Shown piece after piece: positions 48,075-57,541 of a stretch of 64,000 nt of DNA. Source of the stretch: Tessaracoccus palaemonis (GTDB taxonomy: Bacteria; Actinomycetota; Actinomycetes; Propionibacteriales; Propionibacteriaceae); contig NZ_CP079216.1 in the NCBI RefSeq assembly GCF_019316905.1, positions 1 to 64,000 on the forward strand, read 5' to 3'. The notes beneath the pieces are model-generated. The model did no database searches, was not told the origin of the DNA, and saw nothing but the letters and a program-made list of their open reading frames with translations. Numbering within the stretch: position 1 is the first letter of the stretch; the number at the start of each line of letters is the position of its first letter. The translations under genes were made by a program, and so were the position numbers.

Positions 48075-49069
48075 GTTGCCTCCTTGAGGATTCGCTTCAT
48101 GGCATCGGGCATGTGTGTCGGTCGGGACGTCGGTGGCTGCCCCCACCGCGCCAGCGAGTACCGCTCCCACATCTCCCGTAGCCAGGCGGGGGGGTTCAGA
48201 TGGAACACCCACGAGGGGATTCCGCGGGTGGCGGCCTCAAGGACACCTGTCGAGAACGCCGCGACTACAGGTCGGTCGATCTCGGCGAGCGCCGCACCCT
48301 CGTCGAAGGCCATGCCCATGCGTCGCCACAGGGTGTGCTGGACGCGTGACAGCTTGTCCTCCTCGCGCGGGTGCGGCCGGTACGTCGCACCCGTCTCCCG
48401 CCAGAAGGCGGTCACCGACCGGGTCATGGACCAGCGGCCCAGCTCCGCGCCGTGTAGCTGGCCGAGGAACACCGGGGTGGTGAAGCGGCTGACGTGCGGG
48501 GCCGGGATGGCCGCGGCCGCGGTCAGGAGTGGCGACCCGACGACGACAGGTTCCAGGTCGGGTCGGCCCTCGCGGATGTAGTCTGCGTCGGCCTGCGACC
48601 AGGCGAGGAAGCGGGCCCCAGTCGGCGGCGGGGGCGAGAAGGGGGTGAGGAGTCCGTGCTGCACGACGACCTGCCGCCAGCCGCGCGCGAGGGCCAGTCC
48701 GTGTGCCCAGGCGCCGACCTGCAGATGGTCCCCGATGGAGACGACAGTGTCTACAGCGTCGAGCGTCGGCGGGGGGACACGTCGCCAGCCGTCGGCCTCG
48801 AGTCCGAGGTCCAGCCCGGCCGGATGGGCCAGCACAGCGTCCGGGGCCTCGGGTGACGAGAACGGCACCACCAGCGCGTAATGGTTCGTGGGCGACGTCG
48901 AGTCGCAGGCGACGAGCACCCGGGGAGCCTGTCCCCGTGTCCAGAACTCCAGGGCGGGAACAGTCGGGGCCGGCCGGGACGGCGTCAGTGCGGCCTTGAG
49001 GACGTGCAGCCGCCGGCGGGAGGCCTGCCACGAGCGCCATGAATCCAGGTCGGTGTATCTCAGGCCCAC
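48071..49069 (-). CDS. Unassigned capsule-locus protein, possibly a glycosyltransferase
   Basis: 332 residues, not firmly recognised. The centre has GWRQVVVQHGLLTPFSPPPP followed by ARFLAWSQADADYI and VVVGSPLL. A QHG followed by an aromatic/W-S-x-D-A segment and a GSP segment is seen in CDP-glycerol/polysialyl-type transferases of GT-B fold. The C-terminus has AFSTGVLEAATRGIPSWVFHL, like the donor side of such enzymes. Directly follows the CgeB-like gene and precedes the CMP-sugar synthetase, so a transferase using a CMP-nonulosonate is a reasonable but unproven idea. GTG at 49069 overlaps the CgeB stop by 10 bases. Confidence 0.7.
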   Translation of the reverse strand: MGLRYTDLDSWRSWQASRRRLHVLKAALTPSRPAPTVPALEFWTRGQAPRVLVACDSTSPTNHYALVVPFSSPEAPDAVLAHPAGLDLGLEADGWRRVPPPTLDAVDTVVSIGDHLQVGAWAHGLALARGWRQVVVQHGLLTPFSPPPPTGARFLAWSQADADYIREGRPDLEPVVVGSPLLTAAAAIPAPHVSRFTTPVFLGQLHGAELGRWSMTRSVTAFWRETGATYRPHPREEDKLSRVQHTLWRRMGMAFDEGAALAEIDRPVVAAFSTGVLEAATRGIPSWVFHLNPPAWLREMWERYSLARWGQPPTSRPTHMPDAMKRILKEAT

Positions 49070-50055
49070 AGCTTCAGCACCTCCCTGGCCCGGTGCCCGA
49101 ACGTGTGCTCGGCCAGCGTGCGGCGCTGCCCTGCGCGGCGGATCCGGTCGCCCCACCGATCATCGGCGATGAGGCGCCGGCTGAGGTCGATGAGCTCATC
49201 CTCGTCGTGGAAGACGAGAACCTCCTCGCCTGGTTCGTAGAACTCGGCGACCTCGTCGCGGTCGACGAGCTGCACCCCTCCGACGCCGGGGACCTCGAAG
49301 GTCTTCATGGTGAACCCGTCCTGGTCACCGTGGATATTGATGGCGGCGGGCGCGCCCGCGGTGAGGGCGTAACCGTCGATGCGATGCAGGTCGCGCTCCG
49401 CCTCCACCGCCGGCCGGTGCCACTGCCACGTTCGCAGGCGGTCGAAGGGGTGGTGCGACCAGTCGCGCCCAACCGCCAGATGCGGGACGCCGGCCCGTGC
49501 CAGAGACAGCATCAACTGCTCCCGGCGCCCGTAACGGGCGCCGATGAACAGAACCCGGTCGATCTGACGCGGCATCGGCTGCATTGTCGGGTCGAAGGCA
49601 TTGGGCACGTAGAGGCAGGCACGGCCCGCGGCGGTGAAGGCCGCTGCATCCAGCGGTGAATACGACACCAGTTGCGGATACCGGTCGAGCGACTCCTCGG
49701 TGTGCCGGGTGCGCCGGACCTCGTCGTAGAGCCACAGCACCGAGCGGGCTCCGACGAACTCGATGGCCTCGTTGACGCGAGCCGAGAGCCGGTCACCCTT
49801 GATGACGACGACCGCGTCGGGTCGTTGAGAGAGGACCGCCTCGACCATGCGGGCGCTGGCCCGATCGTCGACGACCTGGCTGGTGCCGGTGAGGCGTTCA
49901 GGGAGCTCGCTGAGAAGCTTGTTCGCCACCTTCTCGCGGACAGATGTGAGGCTGTCGAAGCGGAGCGTCGTCACGTCGCAGCCGGCGGCGGCGAACCCAC
50001 GCCCCAGGGATTCGCCGTAGCCGTGGAAGGAGGGGGAGAGGATGAGCAGTTTCAT
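49060..50055 (-). CDS. CgeB-like glycosyltransferase
   Basis: 331 residues. The start MKLLILSPSFHGYGESLGRGF and the C-terminal half with INIHGDQDGFTMKTFEVPGVGGVQLVDRD and GHRAREVL match the Glyco_trans_1_2/CgeB branch of GT-B proteins. ATG at 50055 is followed by the conserved beta-strand and overlaps the stop of the preceding gene (ATGA); upstream in-frame sequence was rejected. Sugar specificity unknown. Confidence 0.82.
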   Translation of the reverse strand: MKLLILSPSFHGYGESLGRGFAAAGCDVTTLRFDSLTSVREKVANKLLSELPERLTGTSQVVDDRASARMVEAVLSQRPDAVVVIKGDRLSARVNEAIEFVGARSVLWLYDEVRRTRHTEESLDRYPQLVSYSPLDAAAFTAAGRACLYVPNAFDPTMQPMPRQIDRVLFIGARYGRREQLMLSLARAGVPHLAVGRDWSHHPFDRLRTWQWHRPAVEAERDLHRIDGYALTAGAPAAINIHGDQDGFTMKTFEVPGVGGVQLVDRDEVAEFYEPGEEVLVFHDEDELIDLSRRLIADDRWGDRIRRAGQRRTLAEHTFGHRAREVLKLWA

Positions 50056-50981
50056 CGTGCCTCCCCCGCCCGGGTCTGCCAGCCGTGACGGATGAGCTTG
50101 AGCTCCGCCGCGCGGGTTGACCGCGCATCCACGCCCTTGCCGCGGAGCTGCCGCTGGAGGTTCCACAGGAAGTTGATTTCCGTCGCGGCGCGAAGGGCCA
50201 CAAGCAGGCGGCGGGCGCCGCCCCACTTGGCGGCGTAGCGGAACCAGGAGTCGGTCAGCCAGCCTCGTCTGCGCTCTGGGGCCGACGACCCGCCACCCAC
50301 ATGGCCGACCTGGACCGTTGGCAGGTAGATCGCGCTGACGCCGAAACCGTGTGCGCGGCGCTGCAGATCGACCTCCTCGCTGTTCATGAAGAAGCGCTCA
50401 TCGAAGCCCCCGAGTGCTTCGAACGTTTGGCGTGGGATGAGCAGGCAGGCGCCCATCAGCCAGTCCGTCGCCGTCGCTTGGAGCGCTCTTGGGGCATCGG
50501 TGTCGTGTCCGACTCGCCTGTGCCACCATCCCGTCTCGCGGTACCTGGCCAGTGGGGTGAGCCAGGCCACTGTGTGGTGCGACGCAGTCGGCCATCGGCG
50601 ACATGTCCAGGCCGGGCTGCCACCCTCGAGGACTGCAGGGCTGGCGATACACGGAAGCGATGGATCGACCGCTGCGAGCAGGTCTCCCAGAAAGGCCGGG
50701 GTGATCGAGAGATCACTGTTGAGGACGAGCAGCAGTTTCCCGGTGGCCCTGCGTGCGGCGGTGTTGACCGTGCGGCCGAATCCTCCGTTGTGTTCCCGAC
50801 GCACCACCGTGTACCCGGCGCCTGGTGGGAACGGGACAGGGGATGCGTCGTCACACACGATGATCTGACCGGGCGGGCTGGTCTGGGCCGTCAGAGCGTC
50901 CAGAAGGGGCAGGGTCTCGCGGGGATCACCGTGGAACGGGATGATCGCCGTCACGGCTGCCGAGGGATCTGGTTGGGGCAT
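50052..50981 (-). CDS. GT2-family glycosyltransferase (rhamnosyl-type layout)
   Basis: 309 residues. GT-A core: AVTAIIPFHGDPRETLPLL, IIVCDDASP, NGGFGRTVNTAARRATGKLLLVLNSDLSITP (DxD-like NSD) and GGFDERFFMNSEEVDLQRRAHG. This subfamily includes rhamnosyl- and galactofuranosyl-type transferases. ATG at 50981 follows the GT11-like stop by 1 base. The open frame further upstream is shadow sequence and was excluded. Confidence 0.87.
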   Translation of the reverse strand: MPQPDPSAAVTAIIPFHGDPRETLPLLDALTAQTSPPGQIIVCDDASPVPFPPGAGYTVVRREHNGGFGRTVNTAARRATGKLLLVLNSDLSITPAFLGDLLAAVDPSLPCIASPAVLEGGSPAWTCRRWPTASHHTVAWLTPLARYRETGWWHRRVGHDTDAPRALQATATDWLMGACLLIPRQTFEALGGFDERFFMNSEEVDLQRRAHGFGVSAIYLPTVQVGHVGGGSSAPERRRGWLTDSWFRYAAKWGGARRLLVALRAATEINFLWNLQRQLRGKGVDARSTRAAELKLIRHGWQTRAGEAR

Positions 50982-50982
50982 G

Positions 50983-51816
50983 TCACCAACCACCGGGGAT
51001 GTCGGTGACAACTGACCATCGTGAGTCGAGATGCCAGGCGCGACCGCCCAGCAGGTCGCGACGGTGGAACCAGGGCGCCCAGGTGAGCTCGTAGTTGTCC
51101 CCGTGCCGAACGTTGCTGATGTAGGCGGCCCAGTAAGAGAAGGATGAGTTTGCCAGGATGAGGCGCCGTGCCCGGCAGAGCTGGATGAAGTTGTCCGCGG
51201 GTCCGTCAGCAGGGTCCTGGAGATGGATCGGTGCCGTCTCTTGGAGGAAGCCGAGGTTCGTGCGGCACCATGCAGGATCGTCAGAGACAATCGAGATGTT
51301 GTCCACCGCGCCTTGACGCAGGGCTCCGGCGACGGCCTCTCGGACATAGCTGGCCACGTCGAATGCGTACAGCGGTCGCCAGCGAGGATCCGAGTAGTAG
51401 TCGCCGCGCCTCACGTTGACCGTGAGTTGTGCCCTGTCATCGGCTGGAGGCGCCGCCAGGGCCGGGGCGCTGAGCAGGTACTCACGGATGAAATGCTCCA
51501 GGGTCGCTCGATCATCGTCCGGACTGCCCTGGTACATCGACACTTCTCGGGCGTAGGAGAGCCGCATCCGGTCCGGCTGGATCACCAGCTCACCCAAACG
51601 GGGAAAATGCCGCAGCCAGCCTTCCATGCTGGGGGTGGCTCGGACCAGGCGTCGCTGGGGGGTGGGGCGTGAAGGGTCTGCCCAGAACCAGAACGCCAGC
51701 ATATTTCCGAGGCCGATTCCATCTGCTGGGGGGACTGCGACAACAGTCTTGCTGCGTCGACGGATGGGATCCAGGACCGCGCCGCGCAGGGCGGCCAACT
51801 GATCAACTCCACTCAT
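50983..51816 (-). CDS. GT11-like glycosyltransferase
   Basis: 277 residues, second GT11-type enzyme of the locus. LTVNVRRGDYYSDPRW (about 128-143), ISIVSDDPAWCRTNLGFL and LILANSSFSYWAAYIS match the three family blocks, as in the gene at 46562, but overall the two are clearly different. Starts 14 bases inside the end of the preceding gene, so it is translated with it. Confidence 0.83.
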   Translation of the reverse strand: MSGVDQLAALRGAVLDPIRRRSKTVVAVPPADGIGLGNMLAFWFWADPSRPTPQRRLVRATPSMEGWLRHFPRLGELVIQPDRMRLSYAREVSMYQGSPDDDRATLEHFIREYLLSAPALAAPPADDRAQLTVNVRRGDYYSDPRWRPLYAFDVASYVREAVAGALRQGAVDNISIVSDDPAWCRTNLGFLQETAPIHLQDPADGPADNFIQLCRARRLILANSSFSYWAAYISNVRHGDNYELTWAPWFHRRDLLGGRAWHLDSRWSVVTDIPGGW

Positions 51817-52864
51817 GGTCGGCCTCAGGCAGTGCCGCCATGGAGATGGCGAGGCTGTTCAACTCGGACTCAAGAGCGCCTGCTTCGATGCCAGCATCCG
51901 CGAAGACGGCCCGGAGGCGCAGTCGCCAGTCGAGCTTTGCGGCTGCGAAGCGACGGATCGCGTTGGTGTCTTGCTCCCCGGGGGCCCGGAGCCTAGTCCG
52001 TATGATCTCCAACCCCAGCGCGAGGTTATCTGAGGGGACGCGGATCAGGGCTTGTTCAGGCAGCAGGGTCTTCGCTTCAACGCACTGGGGTGGGATGCCG
52101 GCGACCAGGCAACCATTCGCCAGAGCATCGGTCCATCGTCCCGTCAGATACTCGCGAGTCGGGTGTGTATAGCTGCTGGGTGATGCGAGATTGCCGAACG
52201 CGAGCACGGCGCGGGCGCTGGAGTAGGCCCGGTGCGCATTGTTGAGAGCCGCGGCCTCGGAGTCGCCGAACGGAGGCCGTGGGCTGAATGACAGTCCGGC
52301 CTCTCTGGCCGCGGCGGTTGTGCGGGCATCGTCGTCCCAGGCAGTTGGCTGCCGTCCGATTCGGGCAAGATCGACCCCCTTGTTCACCATGCGGCTGGTT
52401 GCGTCCAGCACGTCGGCGCCCCAAGGCAGAACGGCGACCGGCGTGGAGCACCTGGCACGCCAGTGGCTGAGGTCGTCGGCGCCGGTGATGTAGAGCTGGT
52501 TCAGCGGCACTGGGAGCCGGAGGGCGCTGGGGATGCGCTCGAGCCAGAAGCTGTCGATGATCCAGGCGACGACGCGGTTGTATCCCCGCCACAGGCGGGG
52601 CTCAGCGAGAAGACTCGAGAGCGCACCGGGTACCGGGCACACCACAAGGAGGCTCCGTTCACGCCTCGGGCCGGTGCGGGGGAGGAGCGAGGCCGCCAGA
52701 CCTGCGAGCACGCGTCCTCGTGGTGGCACGGATGCAAGGGGGATCGGCAGGTGCTGACCTCCACCCAGCCGAGCTGCCAACGCCGACAACCCGGTGACTG
52801 GCCCCCAGCCGAAACCGTGCTGGGTGAACTGGATCACATCGAGGGCCATGGATGCGCGCATCAT
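51803..52864 (-). CDS. Putative GT-B glycosyltransferase, unassigned
   Basis: 353 residues. The layout suggests a GT-B protein: a hydrophobic N-domain with WIIDSFWLERIP and LYITGADDLSHWRARCSTPVAVLPWGADVL, and a C-domain with FGNLASPSSYTHPTREYLTGRWTDALANGCLVAGIPPQC in the position of the donor-site E/D loop. No exact family was recognised. The start ATGATG overlaps the ABC transporter stop (52861-52863), so it is co-translated. Confidence 0.7.
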   Translation of the reverse strand: MMRASMALDVIQFTQHGFGWGPVTGLSALAARLGGGQHLPIPLASVPPRGRVLAGLAASLLPRTGPRRERSLLVVCPVPGALSSLLAEPRLWRGYNRVVAWIIDSFWLERIPSALRLPVPLNQLYITGADDLSHWRARCSTPVAVLPWGADVLDATSRMVNKGVDLARIGRQPTAWDDDARTTAAAREAGLSFSPRPPFGDSEAAALNNAHRAYSSARAVLAFGNLASPSSYTHPTREYLTGRWTDALANGCLVAGIPPQCVEAKTLLPEQALIRVPSDNLALGLEIIRTRLRAPGEQDTNAIRRFAAAKLDWRLRLRAVFADAGIEAGALESELNSLAISMAALPEADHEWS

Positions 52865-54699
52865 ACAGACTCGTCCGGGGAGAGATCGCCGAGCTGAACA
52901 AGGGCGTCGAAGTGCTTGTTGGTCTTCCTTACCTCGTCGAAGGTGCCCTGCGCGACGATGCTTCCCTCCTCCATGAAGATCAGCTGGTCGACGCCGCGAA
53001 CGGTCGAAAGACGGTGAGCCACCATGATCACGGTCATGTCGCCCGCCAGCGAGGTGATGGTCTGGATGATCTGGTCCTCGGTCTCGTTATCCAGAGCCGA
53101 GGTGGCCTCATCCATGACCAGCACGGCGGGACGGTGGTACAGCGCGCGGGCGATGCCCACACGCTGGCGCTGCCCACCGCTCAGACGGGTCCCGCGCTCG
53201 CCGATCTGCGTGCAGATCCCATCGGGGAGTGAGGACGTGAACTCCTCGAGTTGGGCAAGACGGATGCACTCGAGGATCCGCTCGTCGTCACGGTCAGGTC
53301 CCCTCTCGCCGAAGGCGATGTTCTCGGCAAGGGAGTCGTCAAGGAGGAAGATGTCCTGCGGAATGTACCCGATCCGAGATCGCCAGTTGCCGCCAAGATC
53401 CGCGATGGGGAGACCGTCAAAGCGGACCTGACCGGACTCCGGTGTCTGCAGCCCGAGTATCACGTCGACGAGCGTGGTCTTTCCGGAGCCGGAGGTGCCG
53501 CAGAATGCGACGCTCGTTGCGGTGGGGATGCTCAACGAGACGCCGCGAAGCACTGGGGCCTCGCCATCTGGGAACGTGAATACCACGTTCTCAACCGATA
53601 TGTCGCCCCGCTTGGGTGCAGGAAGCACGGCGGAAACCGAGTCGGAGTGCGTGTCGAACTCACGCAGTGCGTCGAGCATCAGGACAGCGCCAGCGCTTCC
53701 TGATCGCATCGTACTGATCGTGCTGCTGAGGCCGGACACGGTCGGCATGAGCTTGATCGCTGCGGTGACGAATACCGCCAGACTGCCGATAGCGGAAGTC
53801 TGGTTGGTTGCGGCAAGCACGACCATGAGCAACGTGATTCCGATGATCACGCTGACCTCGAGCACGTACTTGGGGAGTTGCTGGAGGAAGCCAATCTTCC
53901 GGAATGATTGGATCGAGGTCGACATCGTTCCGTCGTAGCGATCCAGGAAGACATCCGCCTTGTTGAGCATCCGAACCTCCCTGAACCCCTGGAACGATTC
54001 GAGGAGCGCTTTCGAGCTGTCGAACGCTGCGCCCATGGCTGCGTGGCTTGCGCGCTGGGTCACAGGCCCGAGGACTCGGTCGATGAGCACCATGACGAGG
54101 CCAAGGAAGCCCACGGCCACCAGCGTGGGCACGGGAAGGACCGCAAGCAACAGGGCAAGCATCACCACGATGGACAAGAGTGCGGCGGTGGCGCTCAGAA
54201 GCCCCCCGATCACCTTGCCGAATGCGTCGGAGGTGGCCTGGCCGGTTGCGCGGATCGCCTCCGAGGTGTTGCGGCGACGATGCTGGGCGTAGGGCTCGGC
54301 CAGGAACGCGGCGAAGAGGTGCTTCTGAGTGTCGAACTGAAGGCGTGCTGTGAACCCGCTTCCGCGCCAGGAGACGACGAGCGCGAAGACAGCCTTGAGG
54401 CAGAACGCGGTGACAATCAAGGCGCCGAGGAGCACGATGAAGTCAGAGCGCGGAGGCTCCCCGAGAGCGACGTGTAGGACACCGATGTAGCCGTCGTCGA
54501 GCGAGGAACCGGTCATCAACTGAACCAGCGGAAGGATCATCGCGATGCCGACGACCTCTGTCAGCGAGGTCACGAACTGGGCGATCACCAATAGTCCCAG
54601 CTTCAGGCGGTCCTTGGGCGCCAAGAGATCGAGGAGCTGTCGGATCAGGTTCAGGCTGAGGGAAGGCGGCTTCGAAGTCGCGGCGTACCGCTCAACCAT
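52861..54699 (-). CDS. Lipid-linked oligosaccharide ABC flippase (PglK/MsbA type)
   Basis: 612 residues: an N-terminal six-helix membrane domain (about 25-330) and a C-terminal ATPase with Walker A GTSGSGKTTLVD, signature LSGGQRQRVGIARAL, Walker B AVLVMDEATSALD and a switch His (MVAHRLSTVRG). A half-transporter that works as a homodimer. In a polysaccharide locus without an obvious Wzx or ABC-2 permease it probably flips the lipid-linked repeat unit, as PglK does. First gene of a seven-gene minus-strand operon; its promoter lies in the 160 bases before 54860. Confidence 0.88.
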   Translation of the reverse strand: MVERYAATSKPPSLSLNLIRQLLDLLAPKDRLKLGLLVIAQFVTSLTEVVGIAMILPLVQLMTGSSLDDGYIGVLHVALGEPPRSDFIVLLGALIVTAFCLKAVFALVVSWRGSGFTARLQFDTQKHLFAAFLAEPYAQHRRRNTSEAIRATGQATSDAFGKVIGGLLSATAALLSIVVMLALLLAVLPVPTLVAVGFLGLVMVLIDRVLGPVTQRASHAAMGAAFDSSKALLESFQGFREVRMLNKADVFLDRYDGTMSTSIQSFRKIGFLQQLPKYVLEVSVIIGITLLMVVLAATNQTSAIGSLAVFVTAAIKLMPTVSGLSSTISTMRSGSAGAVLMLDALREFDTHSDSVSAVLPAPKRGDISVENVVFTFPDGEAPVLRGVSLSIPTATSVAFCGTSGSGKTTLVDVILGLQTPESGQVRFDGLPIADLGGNWRSRIGYIPQDIFLLDDSLAENIAFGERGPDRDDERILECIRLAQLEEFTSSLPDGICTQIGERGTRLSGGQRQRVGIARALYHRPAVLVMDEATSALDNETEDQIIQTITSLAGDMTVIMVAHRLSTVRGVDQLIFMEEGSIVAQGTFDEVRKTNKHFDALVQLGDLSPDESV

Positions 54700-54859
54700 T
54701 CAGCCTCCTCGACCCTGACGAGGCATCTGCCCCTGAGAGATTGTCTCACGGTGGCCGAATCCACTTGGGTTGCCCTTCCCACGCGGTGAGGGGGACGAGG
54801 CAACCTGGGGCGGGCGGGACACCCAAGCGGCCTGCTGAGCGGGACACTACCCTTGTTGA

Positions 54860-55822
54860 ATGGCTCCATCGATCATTCCTCGCTCCATCCGCGAGTACGT
54901 CACGGGCTGGGGTAGTCGGGTGGTCAGCCGGCGGTTCTGGCGCGACGTGCGTCTGGTCCGGCGCGGTCAGCGGGTGGACGGGGTGCCCCGCCGTCGCCGG
55001 CGTCGTGATGAGGTGTGGGTGATCGCCATGGTGAAGAACGAGGCTGACATCATCGAGGCTTTCGTCCGGCATGCTTTCTCGCAGGGGTGTGACCGGATGC
55101 TGATCATGGACAACGGGTCCACCGACGCAACATTGGCGATTCTTGAGTGCCTCGCAACGCAGTTCCCCATCCACGTCGGGCGGGACAGCGAGCCCAGATA
55201 CCTCCAGGACGTGAAGATGTCGCGACTTGCAGCTTTGGCCCGGCGTGGGGGTGCGGGGTGGGTGATACCCATGGATGCGGACGAGTTCTGGTTCGCACCC
55301 GGAGGCACGGTTGCCGACTTTGTTCGCAGCGGTCGCGCTGACCGCTATCGCGCCTTCATGTACAACGGGTTTCCCTCGGCGGGCACTCCACAGATCGAGG
55401 GGCCCGGTCCGGGGCTGCGCGTCAACAGGGAGGCTGACCGAACGCTCAGCAAGCAGTGCGCGAGGACGTTCCCCGGTCTGTGGATTGGCATGGGGAACCA
55501 CTGGATCGCGATTCCGGGCCTGTTGGAGGACGGGTTGCGTGTGTTGCATCTTCCATGGCGCAGCTTCCAGCAGTATGTGGGAAAGGTGTCCGTGGGGGCG
55601 GCAGCGTTGGCCGATGCGCGGCGCCCGGAGGAGATTGGAAGTCATTGGCGGGACCAGGCCTCACTTCAACGAGATGAGCTTCGTCAACGTTGGCGGGCGC
55701 TCCTCGACGGTGCCGACGTCCCCGGGCTCGGCTGGGCGCCGAACCCGCACGCAGTGATCGTGGACGCGACATCCTGGAGGACCTGGGAGGACGCCATGAA
55801 GGCGCTGGGCATCGAGGGGTGA
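54860..55822 (+). CDS. GT2/GT92-like glycosyltransferase
   Basis: 320 residues. VWVIAMVKNEADIIEAFVRHAFSQG, MLIMDNGSTDATLAIL and WVIPMDADEFWF (DxDE metal motif) are diagnostic of the Glyco_tranf_2_4 family. The C-terminal HWIAIPGLLEDGLRVLHLPWRSFQQYVGKV carries the usual H-W-R block. Divergent from the flippase gene, so it probably belongs to the same locus but is expressed separately. Confidence 0.86.
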   Translation: MAPSIIPRSIREYVTGWGSRVVSRRFWRDVRLVRRGQRVDGVPRRRRRRDEVWVIAMVKNEADIIEAFVRHAFSQGCDRMLIMDNGSTDATLAILECLATQFPIHVGRDSEPRYLQDVKMSRLAALARRGGAGWVIPMDADEFWFAPGGTVADFVRSGRADRYRAFMYNGFPSAGTPQIEGPGPGLRVNREADRTLSKQCARTFPGLWIGMGNHWIAIPGLLEDGLRVLHLPWRSFQQYVGKVSVGAAALADARRPEEIGSHWRDQASLQRDELRQRWRALLDGADVPGLGWAPNPHAVIVDATSWRTWEDAMKALGIEG

Positions 55823-55849
55823 TTCTCCCGGTACTCGTTTGCTGGCAGC

Positions 55850-56565
55850 AGTTCGGGTGCTGGAACCCGCTGAGGACCCGGTAGCGAACACGTCCCTCGG
55901 CGGAGCCGAGATGCCCGCTGAGGCTCGTTCAGAGCGTGGCGACCCTCGCCCGACATGAACGGGCGTTGCTGCCGAGGGGTGGCGTGGGGCATATCCCGTA
56001 GCCAGTAGTCGATACGGGCCTTCTGGCAGGTGTTGACTCGGATGCCCGCCTGAATGGACCGTAGACAGTGTCGGTTCCTTCGAGGCCACCCTGGAAAGCC
56101 GCGTCGAACCCGCCGACGCGAAGGAAGTCCTCACGCCAGGCTGCGAGTTCCCCTGGCAGCGTCCCGGAAGGTGTCCGAGTCGTGCAGGGGTAGGTCAGGG
56201 CGTAGCGCCGGGTCAGGCTCGTTCGGCCCGATGCCGTACACCGCATCACCCCGGGGCGGTTCACTCGCGTATGCACGAGGCTCCCCGAGACGATGCCATG
56301 GAGCGAAGCGGTCCGTCATCGAGGGCGCGAAGCCACTCGGGGTGGACGGCATTGTCGGCGTCGAGGAAGGCGCCGGGTTCCGTGCGACGCCTCGACCCCT
56401 CCTCGCATGTCGTCTGTGCGGCGTTGAGAACGGCGATCACCTCGTACGACGGAGCATTCCGCGTCTCAGCCAGCGACTCAGCTGGCTGTCGATGGTTCTG
56501 GCGGCGTCGTAGCGCGGGATGATGGACACTGGCCCCAGGTCGATGCGCTGGTGTCACGGTTCATC
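55850..56565 (-). pseudogene. Decayed GT2-family glycosyltransferase gene
   Basis: On the minus strand the pieces of a GT2 enzyme appear in order but in different frames. VSIIPRYDAARTIDSQLS begins near 56529 and soon hits a stop. APSYEVIAVLNAAQT and EPGAFLDADNAVHPEWLRAL follow in another frame. Near 56150-56060, ELAAWREDFLRVGGFDAAFQGG appears after another shift. No uninterrupted frame joins them, so the gene is broken by at least two indels. Sequence downstream to 55850 shows only scraps. This explains the 749-base space between 55822 and 56572. Confidence 0.8.
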
Positions 56566-56571
56566 CTTTCT

Positions 56572-57498
56572 CTAGTTCACTGCATTCCCTATTCCGATGG
56601 CCAGGTGGGGCCGAGGCGCACCCAGCAGGACGAATCTCACTCGTCCGAGGATGAGACCCACCTGGCGTCCCAGATCTTCGCGCCAGCGGGGCGGCCGACG
56701 ACCGGTTGCAATCAGAGCGACCGTGCGGAGCGGGCGCAGTAGCCAGTGGCCTTGGTACGCGGGACTCGACGCCCAGGCATGGTGCCGTGCGCAGAGCAGC
56801 GCGTGTGAACGGGCGATGCTCATCCCACGCCGGAACGAGTCGGGCCGGATCCGGCAACGGTAAGCGATACACACCGGCCCCGCATCGGGCAGCGTGAGCC
56901 CGGAGGCCACAATCCGGAACGCCAGGTCGTTGTCCTCACCCTGGCTGCCGAAGGACAGGTCGAAACCGCCGAGCCGTCGGGCCAGTTCAGCGGTGATGCC
57001 GAACGAGCACCCCATGAGGATCGGGTAGGTGCTGGTACCACTGAGCGGGAGGCCATCGGGTACATCCTCATGAGGACCCACGTGGTCGACGGCTGCCTTC
57101 CACCCCTGCCGGCAGAGTTCATCCGTTACGGGGACCGCCCCGCCGGAGAAGACGGGATGTCGCCCAAGCTGCAGGACGCCGAGGCGCACCCACTCGGGCA
57201 TGACCACGTCGTCGCAGTCGCAGAAGAGCAGCAACGGGGCTCGGGCCGCCCCGATTCCGACGTTTCGCGCATACCCCGTACCCCGCCTGGCCGTGGCATC
57301 GATGATCCGCACGTTGGGCAGCTGGACCCGCCATCGATCGGCGAGACCGGGTAGGTCTTCGTTCGCCCCGTTGTCGACGAGCAGGACTTCAAAGGGGGGT
57401 GCGCCGTCCTGCCGCGCGAGTGCCTCCAACTGGAGCGGCAGGAACTCGTCGGCGCCATGGCAGGGGATGATCACCGACGCCGCGAGTTCTGTCCCCAT
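56572..57498 (-). CDS. GT2-family glycosyltransferase
   Basis: 308 residues. GT-A core: SVIIPCHGADEFLPLQLEAL, FEVLLVDNGANEDLPG, YARNVGIGAARAPLLLFCDCDDVVMPEWV (DCDD metal site) and LGGFDLSFGSQGEDNDLAFRIVASG. A C-terminal basic and hydrophobic extension follows. It resembles the neighbouring broken gene in layout and may have replaced it. Last gene of the polysaccharide region on this side. Confidence 0.87.
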   Translation of the reverse strand: MGTELAASVIIPCHGADEFLPLQLEALARQDGAPPFEVLLVDNGANEDLPGLADRWRVQLPNVRIIDATARRGTGYARNVGIGAARAPLLLFCDCDDVVMPEWVRLGVLQLGRHPVFSGGAVPVTDELCRQGWKAAVDHVGPHEDVPDGLPLSGTSTYPILMGCSFGITAELARRLGGFDLSFGSQGEDNDLAFRIVASGLTLPDAGPVCIAYRCRIRPDSFRRGMSIARSHALLCARHHAWASSPAYQGHWLLRPLRTVALIATGRRPPRWREDLGRQVGLILGRVRFVLLGAPRPHLAIGIGNAVN

Positions 57499-57541
57499 GC
57501 CTCAACTCTACGGAGCGTCCGAGACAGCGTCCTCGGCGGGG

